Part shown: one piece after another, positions 1 to 7,347 of the stretch | How the letters are laid out: each line of letters begins with the position of its first letter | Position numbering within the stretch: the stretch's first letter is position 1 | Source of the DNA: Chitinophagales bacterium | Lineage (GTDB): Bacteria > Bacteroidota > Bacteroidia > Chitinophagales > UBA10324 | NCBI GenBank assembly: GCA_026786335.1 | Contig: JAJAYG010000526.1 | Coordinates: 1 to 12,513 of the forward strand | DNA length: 12,513 nucleotides | Direction: 5' to 3' | Translations under genes and position numbers: made by a program | The notes under the pieces: model-generated | The model's database searches: none | What the model was told of the DNA's origin: nothing | Seen by the model: the letters and a program-made list of their open reading frames with translations, nothing else

Positions 1-116
1 ATTCTGGTTCATTCAATGCATCATTCGACGTAAGCAAACTTTTACCTGGTATTTATTTCTTTATGGTAAGAAGCAGTGATGGAAAAAGCTGGCAGCAAAA
101 ATTTATAAAAGAGTAA
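1..116 (+). CDS. 3' end of a T9SS-secreted protein (partial, C-terminal sorting domain only)
   Basis: The frame beginning at base 3 stays open to a TAA at 114-116 and gives about 37 residues ending in KFIKE. The residues DVSKLLPGIYFF, followed by a short loop with a conserved Gly and Trp and then QQKFIKE, match the final strands of the type A T9SS C-terminal sorting domain (Por secretion tail). That family ends in a pattern of D-[IVL]-S-x-L-x-x-G-x-Y-x(n)-K-F-[IV]-K. The protein would be exported through the outer membrane and the tail removed. The N-terminal functional part lies outside the window, so its activity is unknown. An intrinsic terminator follows 23 bp after the stop. Confidence 0.8.
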   Translation, partial: SGSFNASFDVSKLLPGIYFFMVRSSDGKSWQQKFIKE

Positions 117-138
117 GTATATAAACGATATGAAGGAG

Positions 139-172
139 CGAGGCAGTTGTTATTTCTGCCTCGTTTTTTTTT
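139..172 (+). terminator. Rho-independent terminator of the upstream T9SS gene
   Basis: A perfect 8-bp stem (CGAGGCAG at 139-146 and CTGCCTCG at 156-163) encloses a 9-nt loop and is followed directly by nine T residues (164-172). This is a textbook intrinsic terminator. It also rules out the upstream TTG at 147 as the start of the next gene, since that codon sits in the hairpin loop. Confidence 0.9.
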
Positions 173-209
173 GCTGCCTTGTTTTATTAATCACAATTAC
201 ATTTACAAA

Positions 210-1430
210 ATGAATCCCATCGTACTTTCAATTCCCATCTTCTTCATTCTTATTGGAATTGAAATTATTTACGATCGAATCACGAATAAAAATCTTTACC
301 GCATTAATGATGCAATCAGCAATATCAGTTGCGGCATCTTCGAACAAATCACAGGAGTGTTTGCCAAAGTTTTTACCGTTGCAATGTTTGCAGTGGTGTA
401 TGATCAGTTTCGTTTTTTCACCATTCCCAATACATGGTATTGGCTGCTGATTTTATTGCTCGGTGTCGACCTTGCCTATTATTGGGCGCATAGAATGAGT
501 CACGAAATTAATTTGCTTTGGGTTGGCCATGTAGTGCATCACCAGAGCGAGGAATACAATCTGAGTGTTGCACTCAGGCAAGGTGCATTTCAAAAAGTTT
601 TCACTTCATTTTTTTATTTACCGCTTGCATTGATTGGTTTTAGTACTGAATTCTTTTTGATTCTTACCGCCTACAATACTCTCTATCAATTCTGGATTCA
701 TACCGAAGTAATAAAAAAACTTTGGGTGTTTGAATGGGTAATGAATACTCCTTCGCACCATCGCGTGCATCATGGAAGAAACCCAAAATACATTGACCGC
801 AATCATGCCGGTATATTCATCATCTGGGATAAAATGTTCGGCACCTTTCAAAAAGAAGAGGAGCGGCCGGTGTATGGAATTACCACACCAATTGAATGCT
901 GGGATCCGGTAACATCGCATGTAAAACCATTCACCAATTTGTGGAGCGATTTAAAAATCGTGAAAGAATGGAAATTCAAATTCCAATTGTTGTGGATGCC
1001 TCCCGGTTGGCTGCCAAAAAAATATGGCGGCTACCGCGAACTCAAAGATGTAGTGCCCGAAACCTATGAGAAGTTTGAAACAAAACTAAATGTTCAAATG
1101 AATTGGTACCTCTTCATTCACTTTCTTTTTATCATTGGCGGTGCTTCGATTTTTCTTTTCGGTATTTCAAATTTTTCATTCAACGAAAAAATTCTTTTTG
1201 CAGCATTGATCACTTTATCAGTTATGTCAACCGGTTTTTTATTTGAAGGAAAAACCTGGAGCAAATGGTTTGAGGCATCGCGGCTTGTCTCAATTGGTGC
1301 TATGCTGCTGTTTGTAATTCTTAATTCATCATTCTTAATTCCGTTTACAATTTCATTATTGCTCATTGTTCTTGCATCGCTGTATTGGCTGTTTCGTTTT
1401 TCATCAACACAAAAAAATCATGATGAATAA
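210..1430 (+). CDS. Sterol desaturase / fatty acid hydroxylase superfamily protein, alkylglycerol monooxygenase (AGMO/TMEM195)-like
   Basis: This is a 406-aa polytopic membrane protein of the di-iron fatty acid hydroxylase superfamily. The metal-binding histidine boxes are all visible: H94-x3-H98 (HRMSHE), H107-x2-H110-H111 (HVVHH) and H184-x2-H187-H188 (HHRVHH), with further His at 164 and 199. The context YYWAHRMSHE, then HHQSEEYNLS and ALRQ, is closer to animal alkylglycerol monooxygenase than to sterol C5 desaturases. Four or more hydrophobic segments follow the catalytic half (about 298-320, 327-342, 357-375, 377-395), as in AGMO; overall length is near the ~445 aa of the human enzyme. 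AGMO hydroxylates the O-alkyl ether carbon of glyceryl ethers using tetrahydropterin, giving an aldehyde and glycerol derivative. ATG 210 is chosen because the longer frame would start inside a terminator. The stop overlaps the next gene by 11 bp. Superfamily is certain; substrate is inferred. Confidence 0.88.
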   Translation: MNPIVLSIPIFFILIGIEIIYDRITNKNLYRINDAISNISCGIFEQITGVFAKVFTVAMFAVVYDQFRFFTIPNTWYWLLILLLGVDLAYYWAHRMSHEINLLWVGHVVHHQSEEYNLSVALRQGAFQKVFTSFFYLPLALIGFSTEFFLILTAYNTLYQFWIHTEVIKKLWVFEWVMNTPSHHRVHHGRNPKYIDRNHAGIFIIWDKMFGTFQKEEERPVYGITTPIECWDPVTSHVKPFTNLWSDLKIVKEWKFKFQLLWMPPGWLPKKYGGYRELKDVVPETYEKFETKLNVQMNWYLFIHFLFIIGGASIFLFGISNFSFNEKILFAALITLSVMSTGFLFEGKTWSKWFEASRLVSIGAMLLFVILNSSFLIPFTISLLLIVLASLYWLFRFSSTQKNHDE

Positions 1431-2241
1431 TTCTGTTTCCCCTAAACATTTTATTTTCTTTTTTCTCATTGCTGCAATGCATCTTGCCGCAATTGTTGCG
1501 GGTAGCGGAGCTGAAATGGTGGTAACATTTACTAAACCTTTCTTACTGATTGCGCTACTTATTGTTTTCAGCCGGCTTACCCGCAACAGAAAAAATATTC
1601 AGATAAAATTTGTTTTTGCAGCCCTTATTTTTTCATGGTTCGGCGATGTTACTTTATTATTTCAGGAAATGAATCCAAATTATTTTCTCATTGGTTTAGT
1701 GTGTTTTCTTCTCGCTCATCTTGCGTACGTGATTTCATTTAAGCTGAGAACAAAATCAGGCATCAGCAACTCTCTGCCTTATAAGGAAGAGCCAGCGGGT
1801 ATTCTAAGAAAACATCCCTGGCTTATATTTTTATTTCTCGGCTATGCAGCAATTATTCTTTCAATCACTTATCATGGTTTGGGAGATATGCTTGTGCCAG
1901 TAATCGTTTACATGTGTGTAATACTCATGATGGGGCTTACGGCACTCAACCGCTTTGGAAAAGTTTCTTCAATAAGTTTTAAGGAAGTTTTTGCCGGCGC
2001 AATTTTTTTTATGCTCAGTGATTCGTTGTTAGCAATCAATAAATTTTCTCAGCCAATTCCTTCAGCATCATTCTTAATTATGTTTACTTACATTCTTGCA
2101 CAGTATTTAATTGTGAAAGGAATGTTGGATGAAGGGCAATGGAAAGAGATTATTACAAAAACCGGCGTGCCTGAAATTATAAAAGGTGAAATTTTAGAAG
2201 AAGGAGATCCTGAAATCACTTCGGCGGAAAAAAAACCTTAA
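1420..2241 (+). CDS. YhhN/TMEM86 family lysoplasmalogenase
   Basis: This is a 273-aa (272 from the second ATG) integral membrane protein with about eight hydrophobic helices. YhhN-family landmarks are visible: a KP pair after the second helix (39-40), FSWFGD (71-76) with its conserved Asp, FLLAHLAY (97-103), a helix with Tyr164, and GAIFFMLSDSLLAINKF (193-209) with Asp201. Characterised members (mammalian TMEM86B, Legionella YhhN) hydrolyse the vinyl-ether bond of lysoplasmalogens to a fatty aldehyde and a glycerophospho-base. The start is ATG 1420 or ATG 1423 (the sequence is ATGATGAATAA), so the gene overlaps the AGMO-like gene by 8-11 bp and is probably translationally coupled to it. Roughly 30 C-terminal residues after the last helix are charged and Glu-rich. 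The 3' end overlaps the convergent TonB-domain gene by 26 bp. The TTG further upstream (1366) is an unlikely start because it lies deep in the preceding gene. Confidence 0.88.
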   Translation: MMNNSVSPKHFIFFFLIAAMHLAAIVAGSGAEMVVTFTKPFLLIALLIVFSRLTRNRKNIQIKFVFAALIFSWFGDVTLLFQEMNPNYFLIGLVCFLLAHLAYVISFKLRTKSGISNSLPYKEEPAGILRKHPWLIFLFLGYAAIILSITYHGLGDMLVPVIVYMCVILMMGLTALNRFGKVSSISFKEVFAGAIFFMLSDSLLAINKFSQPIPSASFLIMFTYILAQYLIVKGMLDEGQWKEIITKTGVPEIIKGEILEEGDPEITSAEKKP

Positions 2242-2968
2242 TCGTAACCTTCACCCTTTTATCTTCTCCCTTGATTTGACCGGGAATCCATGTAGGCATT
2301 TGTTTGATAACGCGAATTGCTTCTGCGCCGCAGCCACCACCGATATCATGTTTAACTTGTACATCGCTCAGTGATCCGTTTTTTTCAACTACTGCTGTTA
2401 CTTCAACCTGCCCCATTATTTTATCGCGCTTTGCAGTGGCCGGGTATTTTGCATTTTCAGTCAGCCATGTTTTCTTCGCATCACTGCCACCCGGAAATTC
2501 GGGAGCCACCTCGGCACTTAAATATATTTTTGTGTCTTCTTTAACTACTACAGAATCTTCATCTGCTGTTAAGTCGCTTGCCTCATCCGTTTCTTCAGTA
2601 GCAATTTCATCCTCGTGCGCTCTTTGAACTGAATCAATAAAGTATTTTAAATGAAAATCACCCGACTTGTAATCAAACGTCATTTGCTCGGGAGAAAAAA
2701 GTGCACTGCATTCCTCATCATTGTAATTAAGAACTGTGTAATAGAAATCATTTTCCATTCGCTTGCTGTTCTTTACATCTAAGTATAAATGTGATTCACC
2801 TTGTTCCACAGTAATTTTTGTGCTGTCGATATAAATAACAGATGAAGTTCTGCTCGATGATTTTGATTTAACATCTACCCATCTCGATGAATAGAGCGTG
2901 AAAATTTGTGCTTGAGCAACTGCGAAAAATGAGATTAGCAAAATGGTTGCAAATACTTTTTTTTGCAT
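2216..2968 (-). CDS. Secreted TonB C-terminal domain protein
   Basis: This is a 250-aa protein with a clear Sec signal peptide (MQKKVFATILLISFFAVAQA, probable cut after A20). Residues about 22-115 have no fold I recognise. An acidic low-complexity linker follows (about 117-147, rich in E/D/T), then a TonB C-terminal domain at 155-248. Typical landmarks of that domain are EFPGG (157-161), W168, N172-YP, G186-QVEV, GGGC-AEA (210-217) and MPTWIPG (224-230). True energy-transducing TonB proteins keep an uncleaved N-terminal anchor and a Pro-rich periplasmic spacer. This one appears to have a cleavable signal and no Pro-rich spacer, so it may be a stand-alone periplasmic TonB_C protein rather than a partner of ExbB/ExbD. 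It starts 11 bp after the stop of the CotH gene upstream, so the two are probably co-transcribed. Its last 26 bp overlap the convergent lysoplasmalogenase gene. Confidence 0.82.
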   Translation of the reverse strand: MQKKVFATILLISFFAVAQAQIFTLYSSRWVDVKSKSSSRTSSVIYIDSTKITVEQGESHLYLDVKNSKRMENDFYYTVLNYNDEECSALFSPEQMTFDYKSGDFHLKYFIDSVQRAHEDEIATEETDEASDLTADEDSVVVKEDTKIYLSAEVAPEFPGGSDAKKTWLTENAKYPATAKRDKIMGQVEVTAVVEKNGSLSDVQVKHDIGGGCGAEAIRVIKQMPTWIPGQIKGEDKRVKVTIKVFFPPK

Positions 2969-2979
2969 AGCGGCTTAAT

Positions 2980-5310
2980 TTATAGCTTGATTATTTTTTG
3001 GAATGAAAAAATCTTTGAATCATTCATTGATGAAGCTTTAAGAAAAAAAACTCCTGATGAAAGTTGATTAAGAATATTTTTAGAAAAAGCGAATTGATGG
3101 TTTCCGGATGTAGCATTCACTTTATTCTCAAATACCACTCTTCCAACCACATCAAAAAGTTGAAATTGAATTTGCTGAGAAGCAGAAACTGTTAGAATGA
3201 TCATCAGGTTTTCTGAAAATGGATTGGGGTATGCAGCAACAGCAACTGATGATGTATCCTGTTCATCAATTCCAATATTTAAATTTGAATAACCTGGTGT
3301 AGGCGCTTCGAGTGAGATGATAGGTAAAGCACCATCGGGAAAACAACCGATTGAAACATCTGTGATTTGATTTTCCCATGCAACTGAATCAAGCAAAAGC
3401 GATGAAGTGTCCTGCACTTCATTCAAAAAAATATGTTCGCCTGCTGCGTTCAGTTTAAAGCTTGCGTGAAATTTTCCTTGCGATGTTTGTTCATCGCACC
3501 AAATTAAAACAAAACCATGAGCAGGAATTTCAACATCGGGCAATCGCCATTTATCAGGATTAGTTTTTTCATCACTTAAATATTTAAAATTGAGTGAAAC
3601 CGAAAAAGAATCGGCATTATAAATTTCAACCCAGTCATCATACTCACCAAACTCATCAGCAACTGCTGTTGTATTAGAAGACATTATTTCATTAAAAACC
3701 AAATGCGGAATTGGTAATACAACAGTTGAATAAAAATTTTCGCGCGGTTCTTCTCCGGTTTGGGAATTGATATCTGTTGCTTCCACGAAATAAAAAATGG
3801 TATCGAAAATATTTGGTGCTATAATTCCAACTCCATAAACCTGATCATTGGGCAAACCATCGCTGTGCAATCCATCATCAAACATTGCAACTGAATTTAT
3901 GGAGTTGCTATTAAATTTATAATTCAACATTACTGATGAAGGAATTAATTCATCTTCAACCCAGGCAGAAATAAAAACCGAATCATTTGCATGAACAATT
4001 TTTGGAGCATAATTCAAATTACTGATGATGGGAATTACATCCACTGTTTGCAATTCACTTTTTGTTTGATCGTGCCGCGTAGTGAAAAATGGTTTCAATC
4101 CATACTTAACGTGCGCACCAAGAGCAATCGTATAGGAGTTAAGAAAATCGTTGTAGCTCCATCCATAATCCAGCGTGCGGTAAGTATCTGCCTGCGCCGA
4201 AGATTTTATTTTAGGCAGAATAGAATCTATGATGGGGAAAATATTAGTGGTATCACCTAAACCTTGATTTAATTCATTCATAAAAAAAGTATATCGATCA
4301 ACATATTCCTGAATACCAAAAATTCTTTTTACCAATGAAATGTTGAGTGAGTTATTGTACCATGAATAAATATTTCTTGTTCCCCAATCAATACCAAACC
4401 AGTCAATACCAAAAGTATTATCAGTGTCATAGGGAATGTATTCAAACTTACCGGTTGCAGGATGGTGATAGAGGTAAAAATTATTTTGATTGTAAGAGTA
4501 GTCATCCCAATTTCCGGTTGTTACATCAACTGCATAAGCACGCAAAAATGAATTTACGTTGAATACTTTTTCTAATTCAACCGGCAATTGATTATCTGAT
4601 GTGTTGTTTATAATCGAAATGAAATTTGCGAGATCATTGTAATCATCTTCATCTTTATTTGTTTGAAGATCATAAGCCCGGCGGCCGTTCACTTCGAATT
4701 TATAATCATCGCCATAACTACTGATGTAATTTAAATCGGCAGGGTAGAGGCATTTGTAAAGATTGCCGTTTTTATTTCCAAACCTGCTCTCCATCATTTG
4801 CTCATCAATATTTTCAACATTGATATAAAGCCCGAAATAATTTCCATTGATGTAAAAGTCAACATGGTTAGCACGAGGACCGGGAACTTTCATACTCTCC
4901 AATGTTCTCCAATAAAGTTTGGAGCGAATAATCGATGGGTCATTATGTTCTCCATTGAGATGCAATTTTTCTTCACCATAAAATTTTCTGCCGCTAACAA
5001 ATGTGTTGAACGAAATTTTAAAAGATTTTTTTTGAGAAACCTGCGAAGTATTTCCGCGAACACGAATACCAATGTTGCTTATTGTATCAATCGCAGTTCC
5101 ATTATTAAAAACAAACAGGGCAGTGTATTGGGTTTCTGAATACAGATCGTTGTACATGATCTCGAATGAATCTGCATCCATGTAAACATCAATGCGCAGA
5201 ACTACTGCATCAGTATATACATGCCCGCCCTCGGGAAAATATGGTTGAGAAAATATTTTACACGAAATGATTAATAGCAATAGGAAAAACAGAATGGAGA
5301 TTGACTTCAT
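2980..5310 (-). CDS. Secreted CotH kinase family protein with lamin-tail domain and T9SS sorting domain
   Basis: This is a 776-aa exported protein. Order of parts: signal peptide (1-22), CotH domain (about 35-410), an Ig-like linker with a DDGLHSDG...NDQVYG acidic loop (about 430-532), lamin-tail domain (about 536-650, opening LVFNEIMSSN and with DDWVEIYN), and a type A T9SS tail (about 692-776, opening YPNPFSENL). CotH landmarks are GIRVRGNTS (81-89), KKSFKISF (94-101), NGNYFGLYINVENID (155-169), NWDDYSYNQNNFYLY (267-281) and PYDTDNTFG (293-301). The Asp residues at 269, 295 and 297 are the natural candidates for catalysis and metal binding. Bacillus CotH is an atypical kinase acting on spore-coat proteins; surface-secreted Bacteroidota homologues have no established substrate that I know of. 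The signal sequence contains IISC (14-17), which could be read as a lipobox, but a T9SS tail argues for signal peptidase I cleavage near S21-Q22. It heads a two-gene minus-strand unit. Confidence 0.9.
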   Translation of the reverse strand: MKSISILFFLLLLIISCKIFSQPYFPEGGHVYTDAVVLRIDVYMDADSFEIMYNDLYSETQYTALFVFNNGTAIDTISNIGIRVRGNTSQVSQKKSFKISFNTFVSGRKFYGEEKLHLNGEHNDPSIIRSKLYWRTLESMKVPGPRANHVDFYINGNYFGLYINVENIDEQMMESRFGNKNGNLYKCLYPADLNYISSYGDDYKFEVNGRRAYDLQTNKDEDDYNDLANFISIINNTSDNQLPVELEKVFNVNSFLRAYAVDVTTGNWDDYSYNQNNFYLYHHPATGKFEYIPYDTDNTFGIDWFGIDWGTRNIYSWYNNSLNISLVKRIFGIQEYVDRYTFFMNELNQGLGDTTNIFPIIDSILPKIKSSAQADTYRTLDYGWSYNDFLNSYTIALGAHVKYGLKPFFTTRHDQTKSELQTVDVIPIISNLNYAPKIVHANDSVFISAWVEDELIPSSVMLNYKFNSNSINSVAMFDDGLHSDGLPNDQVYGVGIIAPNIFDTIFYFVEATDINSQTGEEPRENFYSTVVLPIPHLVFNEIMSSNTTAVADEFGEYDDWVEIYNADSFSVSLNFKYLSDEKTNPDKWRLPDVEIPAHGFVLIWCDEQTSQGKFHASFKLNAAGEHIFLNEVQDTSSLLLDSVAWENQITDVSIGCFPDGALPIISLEAPTPGYSNLNIGIDEQDTSSVAVAAYPNPFSENLMIILTVSASQQIQFQLFDVVGRVVFENKVNATSGNHQFAFSKNILNQLSSGVFFLKASSMNDSKIFSFQKIIKL

Positions 5311-5320
5311 GAGTTCGATT

Positions 5321-5328
5321 CAAAATTA
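5321..5328 (-). promoter_or_regulatory. Candidate -7 promoter element for the CotH gene
   Basis: On the minus strand these bases read TAATTTTG, an exact match to the Bacteroidota -7 motif TAnnTTTG. It lies 10 nt before the ATG, which would leave an almost leaderless transcript. No convincing -33 TTG at the usual 19-20 nt spacing is visible, so this rests on one motif in AT-rich DNA. Confidence 0.35.
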
Positions 5329-5375
5329 GACAACAATTCAATGCAGTCATTGTGTTTTTTCTCCCATCTTAAAAT

Positions 5376-5383
5376 TACATTTG
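5376..5383 (+). promoter_or_regulatory. Candidate -7 promoter element for aspS
   Basis: TACATTTG matches the Bacteroidota -7 motif TAnnTTTG, 42 nt before the aspS ATG. A TTGTG at 5350-5354 could act as the -33 element, although the spacing of about 23 nt is longer than the usual 19-20. The 115-bp region 5311-5425 is the only divergent intergenic gap in the window and must carry promoters for both sides. Confidence 0.45.
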
Positions 5384-5425
5384 CGACCATTAAATTAATG
5401 GTAACAATTATTATTAAGAAGATTT

Positions 5426-7213
5426 ATGTACCGTACACACACTTGTGGTGAATTAAGATTGGAGCATGCAGGCAATACAGTAACATTGGCTGGCTGGGTG
5501 CATCGCATCCGTGATTTTGGTGGAATGAATTTTATTGATTTGCGTGATCGCTATGGAATAACACAATTGGTATTTAACCCCGAGCACAATGATGCTCTTG
5601 CTCAAAGCGCATCGCAGCTTGGCCGTGAGTTTGTAATTGCTGTAAAAGGAAAAGTAGTAGAACGTTCCAACAAAAATTTACAGATTCCAACAGGAGAAAT
5701 TGAAATAATAGTTGATGAACTCAATGTGCTGAATGCATCCATCACACCTCCATTTACCATTGAAGATGATACTGATGGTGGTGATGATCTGCGAATGAAA
5801 TACCGATACCTCGATCTGCGAAGAAATCCTTTACAACAAAATTTATTAAAGCGACATGAAGTGGCAAAAGCAGTTCGTGCATATATGGATGCACAAGGGT
5901 TTGCCGATGTTGAAACACCTTTCTTTATCAAGTCAACACCTGAAGGTGCAAGAGATTTTGTGGTGCCATCACGTTTAAATCCAGGGCAGTTTTACGCGCT
6001 GCCGCAATCACCGCAAACATTCAAGCAACTGTTGATGGTTAGTGGCTTCGACCGCTACTATCAGATTGTAAGATGTTTTCGCGATGAAGATTTAAGAGCC
6101 GATCGGCAGCCCGAGTTTACACAGATTGATTGCGAGATGGCTTTTGTTGAACGTGAAGATGTGCTGCAAATGTTTGAAGGCCTTGTAAAAAATGTTTTCA
6201 AAAAAGTAAAAGGAATAGAGTTGCCTGAATTCCCGCGAATGAGTTATGATGATGCAATGCTGTTTTATGGAAATGATAAACCCGACATCAGATTTGCAAT
6301 GAAGTTTGTGGCTTTGCGCGAGAGCACTCCCCTCTCCTTGGGAGAGGGGCAGGGGGTGAGGAAAAACAGTGTGATGATTTTTCCAACCGGCTTCAAAGTA
6401 TTTGATGATGCCGAAACAGTAATTGGAATTTGTGCAACAGGTTGTGCTGAATATTCACGCAAACAATTAGATGAACTCACAGAGTTTGTAAAGCGCCCGC
6501 AACTTGGTGCAAATGGTTTGGTGTACATCAAGTGCAATGCCGATGGAACATTCAAATCTTCGGTTGATAAATTTTATTCGCAAGAAGATTTAAAAAATAT
6601 TGCAGAGAAATTTTCTGCTAAAGCAGGTGATTTAATTTTAATTCTCGCAGGAGAAACTGCACGAACCAGAAAAGCGCTGAGTGAATTGCGGTTGGAAATG
6701 GGAAACAGATTAGGTCTGCGCAGCAAAGAAGAATTTAAACCGCTATGGGTTTTAGATTTTCCTTTATTAGAATTTGATGAGGAAGAAAAAAGATGGAATG
6801 CTATGCACCATCCTTTTACTTCATGGAGAAAAGAAGATGATGCGTTGCTTGAAACCGATCCCGGAAAAGTAAAAGCAAATGCTTACGATATTGTAATGAA
6901 TGGTGTTGAATTAGGCGGCGGTTCCATTCGCATTCACAACAGAAAAAATCAAGAGCGAATGTTTTCTGCATTGGGAATGTCGAAGGAGCAATACGATTAT
7001 AAGTTTGGTTTTATCCTTAATGCATTTGAATACGGTACCCCCCCGCACGGAGGAATTGCTTTCGGCTTCGATCGCTTCTGTTCAATGGTAACTGCCAATC
7101 AGGAAGGCATTCGTGACTTCATTGCTTTCCCTAAAAACAATATGGGAAGAGATATGATGCTCGATGCACCGAGTGATATTGATGAAAAGCAGAAGAAGGA
7201 GTTGGGATTGTAA
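5426..7213 (+). CDS. aspS: Aspartyl-tRNA synthetase
   Basis: This is a class II aminoacyl-tRNA synthetase of bacterial type, 595 aa, charging tRNA-Asp in the cytoplasm. Residues about 1-105 form the anticodon-binding OB fold ([11 protein letters not shown], then [15 protein letters not shown]). The catalytic core begins with [10 protein letters not shown] (124-133). [13 protein letters not shown] (171-183) and ALPQSPQ (191-197) follow. Motif 2 is [18 protein letters not shown] (218-235) and motif 3 contains GIAFGFDRF (543-551). GGGSIRIHN (497-505) is also typical. The bacterial GAD insertion domain occupies roughly 285-415. Within it, residues about 300-314 ([15 protein letters not shown]) do not fit the family and coincide with a palindromic DNA repeat, an apparent in-frame insertion that makes the protein slightly longer than usual. 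The downstream GFKVFDDAE and [14 protein letters not shown] are normal, so the frame is intact and the gene probably functional. The codons for [10 protein letters not shown] at its 3' end are echoed after the fic gene. Confidence 0.97.
   Translation: MYRTHTCGELRLEHAGNTVTLAGWVHRIRDFGGMNFIDLRDRYGITQLVFNPEHNDALAQSASQLGREFVIAVKGKVVERSNKNLQIPTGEIEIIVDELNVLNASITPPFTIEDDTDGGDDLRMKYRYLDLRRNPLQQNLLKRHEVAKAVRAYMDAQGFADVETPFFIKSTPEGARDFVVPSRLNPGQFYALPQSPQTFKQLLMVSGFDRYYQIVRCFRDEDLRADRQPEFTQIDCEMAFVEREDVLQMFEGLVKNVFKKVKGIELPEFPRMSYDDAMLFYGNDKPDIRFAMKFVALRESTPLSLGEGQGVRKNSVMIFPTGFKVFDDAETVIGICATGCAEYSRKQLDELTEFVKRPQLGANGLVYIKCNADGTFKSSVDKFYSQEDLKNIAEKFSAKAGDLILILAGETARTRKALSELRLEMGNRLGLRSKEEFKPLWVLDFPLLEFDEEEKRWNAMHHPFTSWRKEDDALLETDPGKVKANAYDIVMNGVELGGGSIRIHNRKNQERMFSALGMSKEQYDYKFGFILNAFEYGTPPHGGIAFGFDRFCSMVTANQEGIRDFIAFPKNNMGRDMMLDAPSDIDEKQKKELGL
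6323..6364 (+). repeat. Palindromic repeat element inserted in frame inside aspS
   Basis: A perfect 9-bp inverted repeat (CCCCTCTCC at 6329-6337, GGAGAGGGG at 6341-6349, loop TTG) is followed by the G-rich tail CAGGGGGTGAGG (6350-6361). The block is strikingly GC-rich against its AT-rich surroundings and encodes [12 protein letters not shown] in the aspS frame. I recall near-identical sequence, giving peptides like PLSLGEGxGVR, as an interspersed small repeat in many bacterial genomes. The situation resembles Rickettsia palindromic elements lodged in genes. The exact insertion boundaries are estimated. Confidence 0.75.
7178..7206 (+). repeat. aspS 3'-end copy 1 of a direct repeat flanking fic
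   Basis: These are the last codons of aspS ([10 protein letters not shown]). They match 26 of 29 bases at 8526-8554, on the far side of the fic gene, in the same orientation. This copy is the one used by the intact aspS. Confidence 0.7.
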
Positions 7214-7251
7214 CTCTTTGACAACCAACGTTTGTTTAGCTATGCTCTTAA

Positions 7252-7326
7252 CAAAGTAAAATAGCATTGTTCGTTATTTTACTTTGATGGCTTAAAGTAA
7301 AATAACTCAATTTCTTATTTTACTTT
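7252..7326 (+). promoter_or_regulatory. Two tandem inverted repeats (four AAAGTAAAATA half-sites): putative operator upstream of fic
   Basis: The first inverted repeat has perfect 12-bp arms, CAAAGTAAAATA (7252-7263) and TATTTTACTTTG (7275-7286), with an 11-nt spacer. The second has perfect 12-bp arms, AAAGTAAAATAA (7294-7305) and TTATTTTACTTT (7315-7326), with a 9-nt spacer. All four arms share the 11-mer AAAGTAAAATA. Corresponding arms of the two units are exactly 41 bp apart, and neighbouring half-sites are 22, 19 and 22 bp apart, about two helical turns each, so all would face the same side of the DNA. The last arm overlaps the -7 promoter match of fic. This layout fits a repressor operator, most simply for the winged helix at the C terminus of the Fic protein itself. 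The binding protein is inferred. Confidence 0.75.
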
Positions 7327-7328
7327 TG
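7321..7328 (+). promoter_or_regulatory. Candidate -7 promoter element of fic, inside the operator
   Basis: TACTTTTG matches TAnnTTTG exactly and lies 19 nt before the fic ATG, the same geometry as at the two genes downstream. Six of its eight bases belong to the last operator half-site, so occupancy of the site would block transcription. No good -33 motif is seen, because that region is occupied by the third half-site. Confidence 0.55.
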
Positions 7329-7347
7329 CACTACTAACTCAATTCGC

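Noticed and set aside
147..209. Possible 21-residue N-terminal extension of the AGMO-like protein starting at TTG 147
   Set aside because: The TTG is in the loop of a perfect intrinsic terminator and the extension would be coded by its stem and T tract; ATG 210 begins a protein that aligns naturally with the family.
1366..1419. Possible upstream TTG start for the lysoplasmalogenase
   Set aside because: It would add 18 residues with no family resemblance and overlap the preceding gene by 65 bp, while the tandem ATG at 1420/1423 gives the usual short coupling overlap.
3991..5139. Plus-strand open frames inside the CotH gene
   Set aside because: They are low-complexity antisense shadows of a well-supported domain protein on the minus strand.
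5034..5310. CotH protein as a lipoprotein because of IISC in its signal sequence
   Set aside because: The Cys could serve as a lipobox, but the C-terminal T9SS domain and a plausible signal peptidase I site a few residues later make this unproven; left as a note only.
7252..7286. First inverted repeat after aspS read as an aspS transcription terminator
   Set aside because: The stem is almost all A/T, there is no T tract after it, and the same sequence recurs 41 bp on over the fic promoter, so an operator explains it better.
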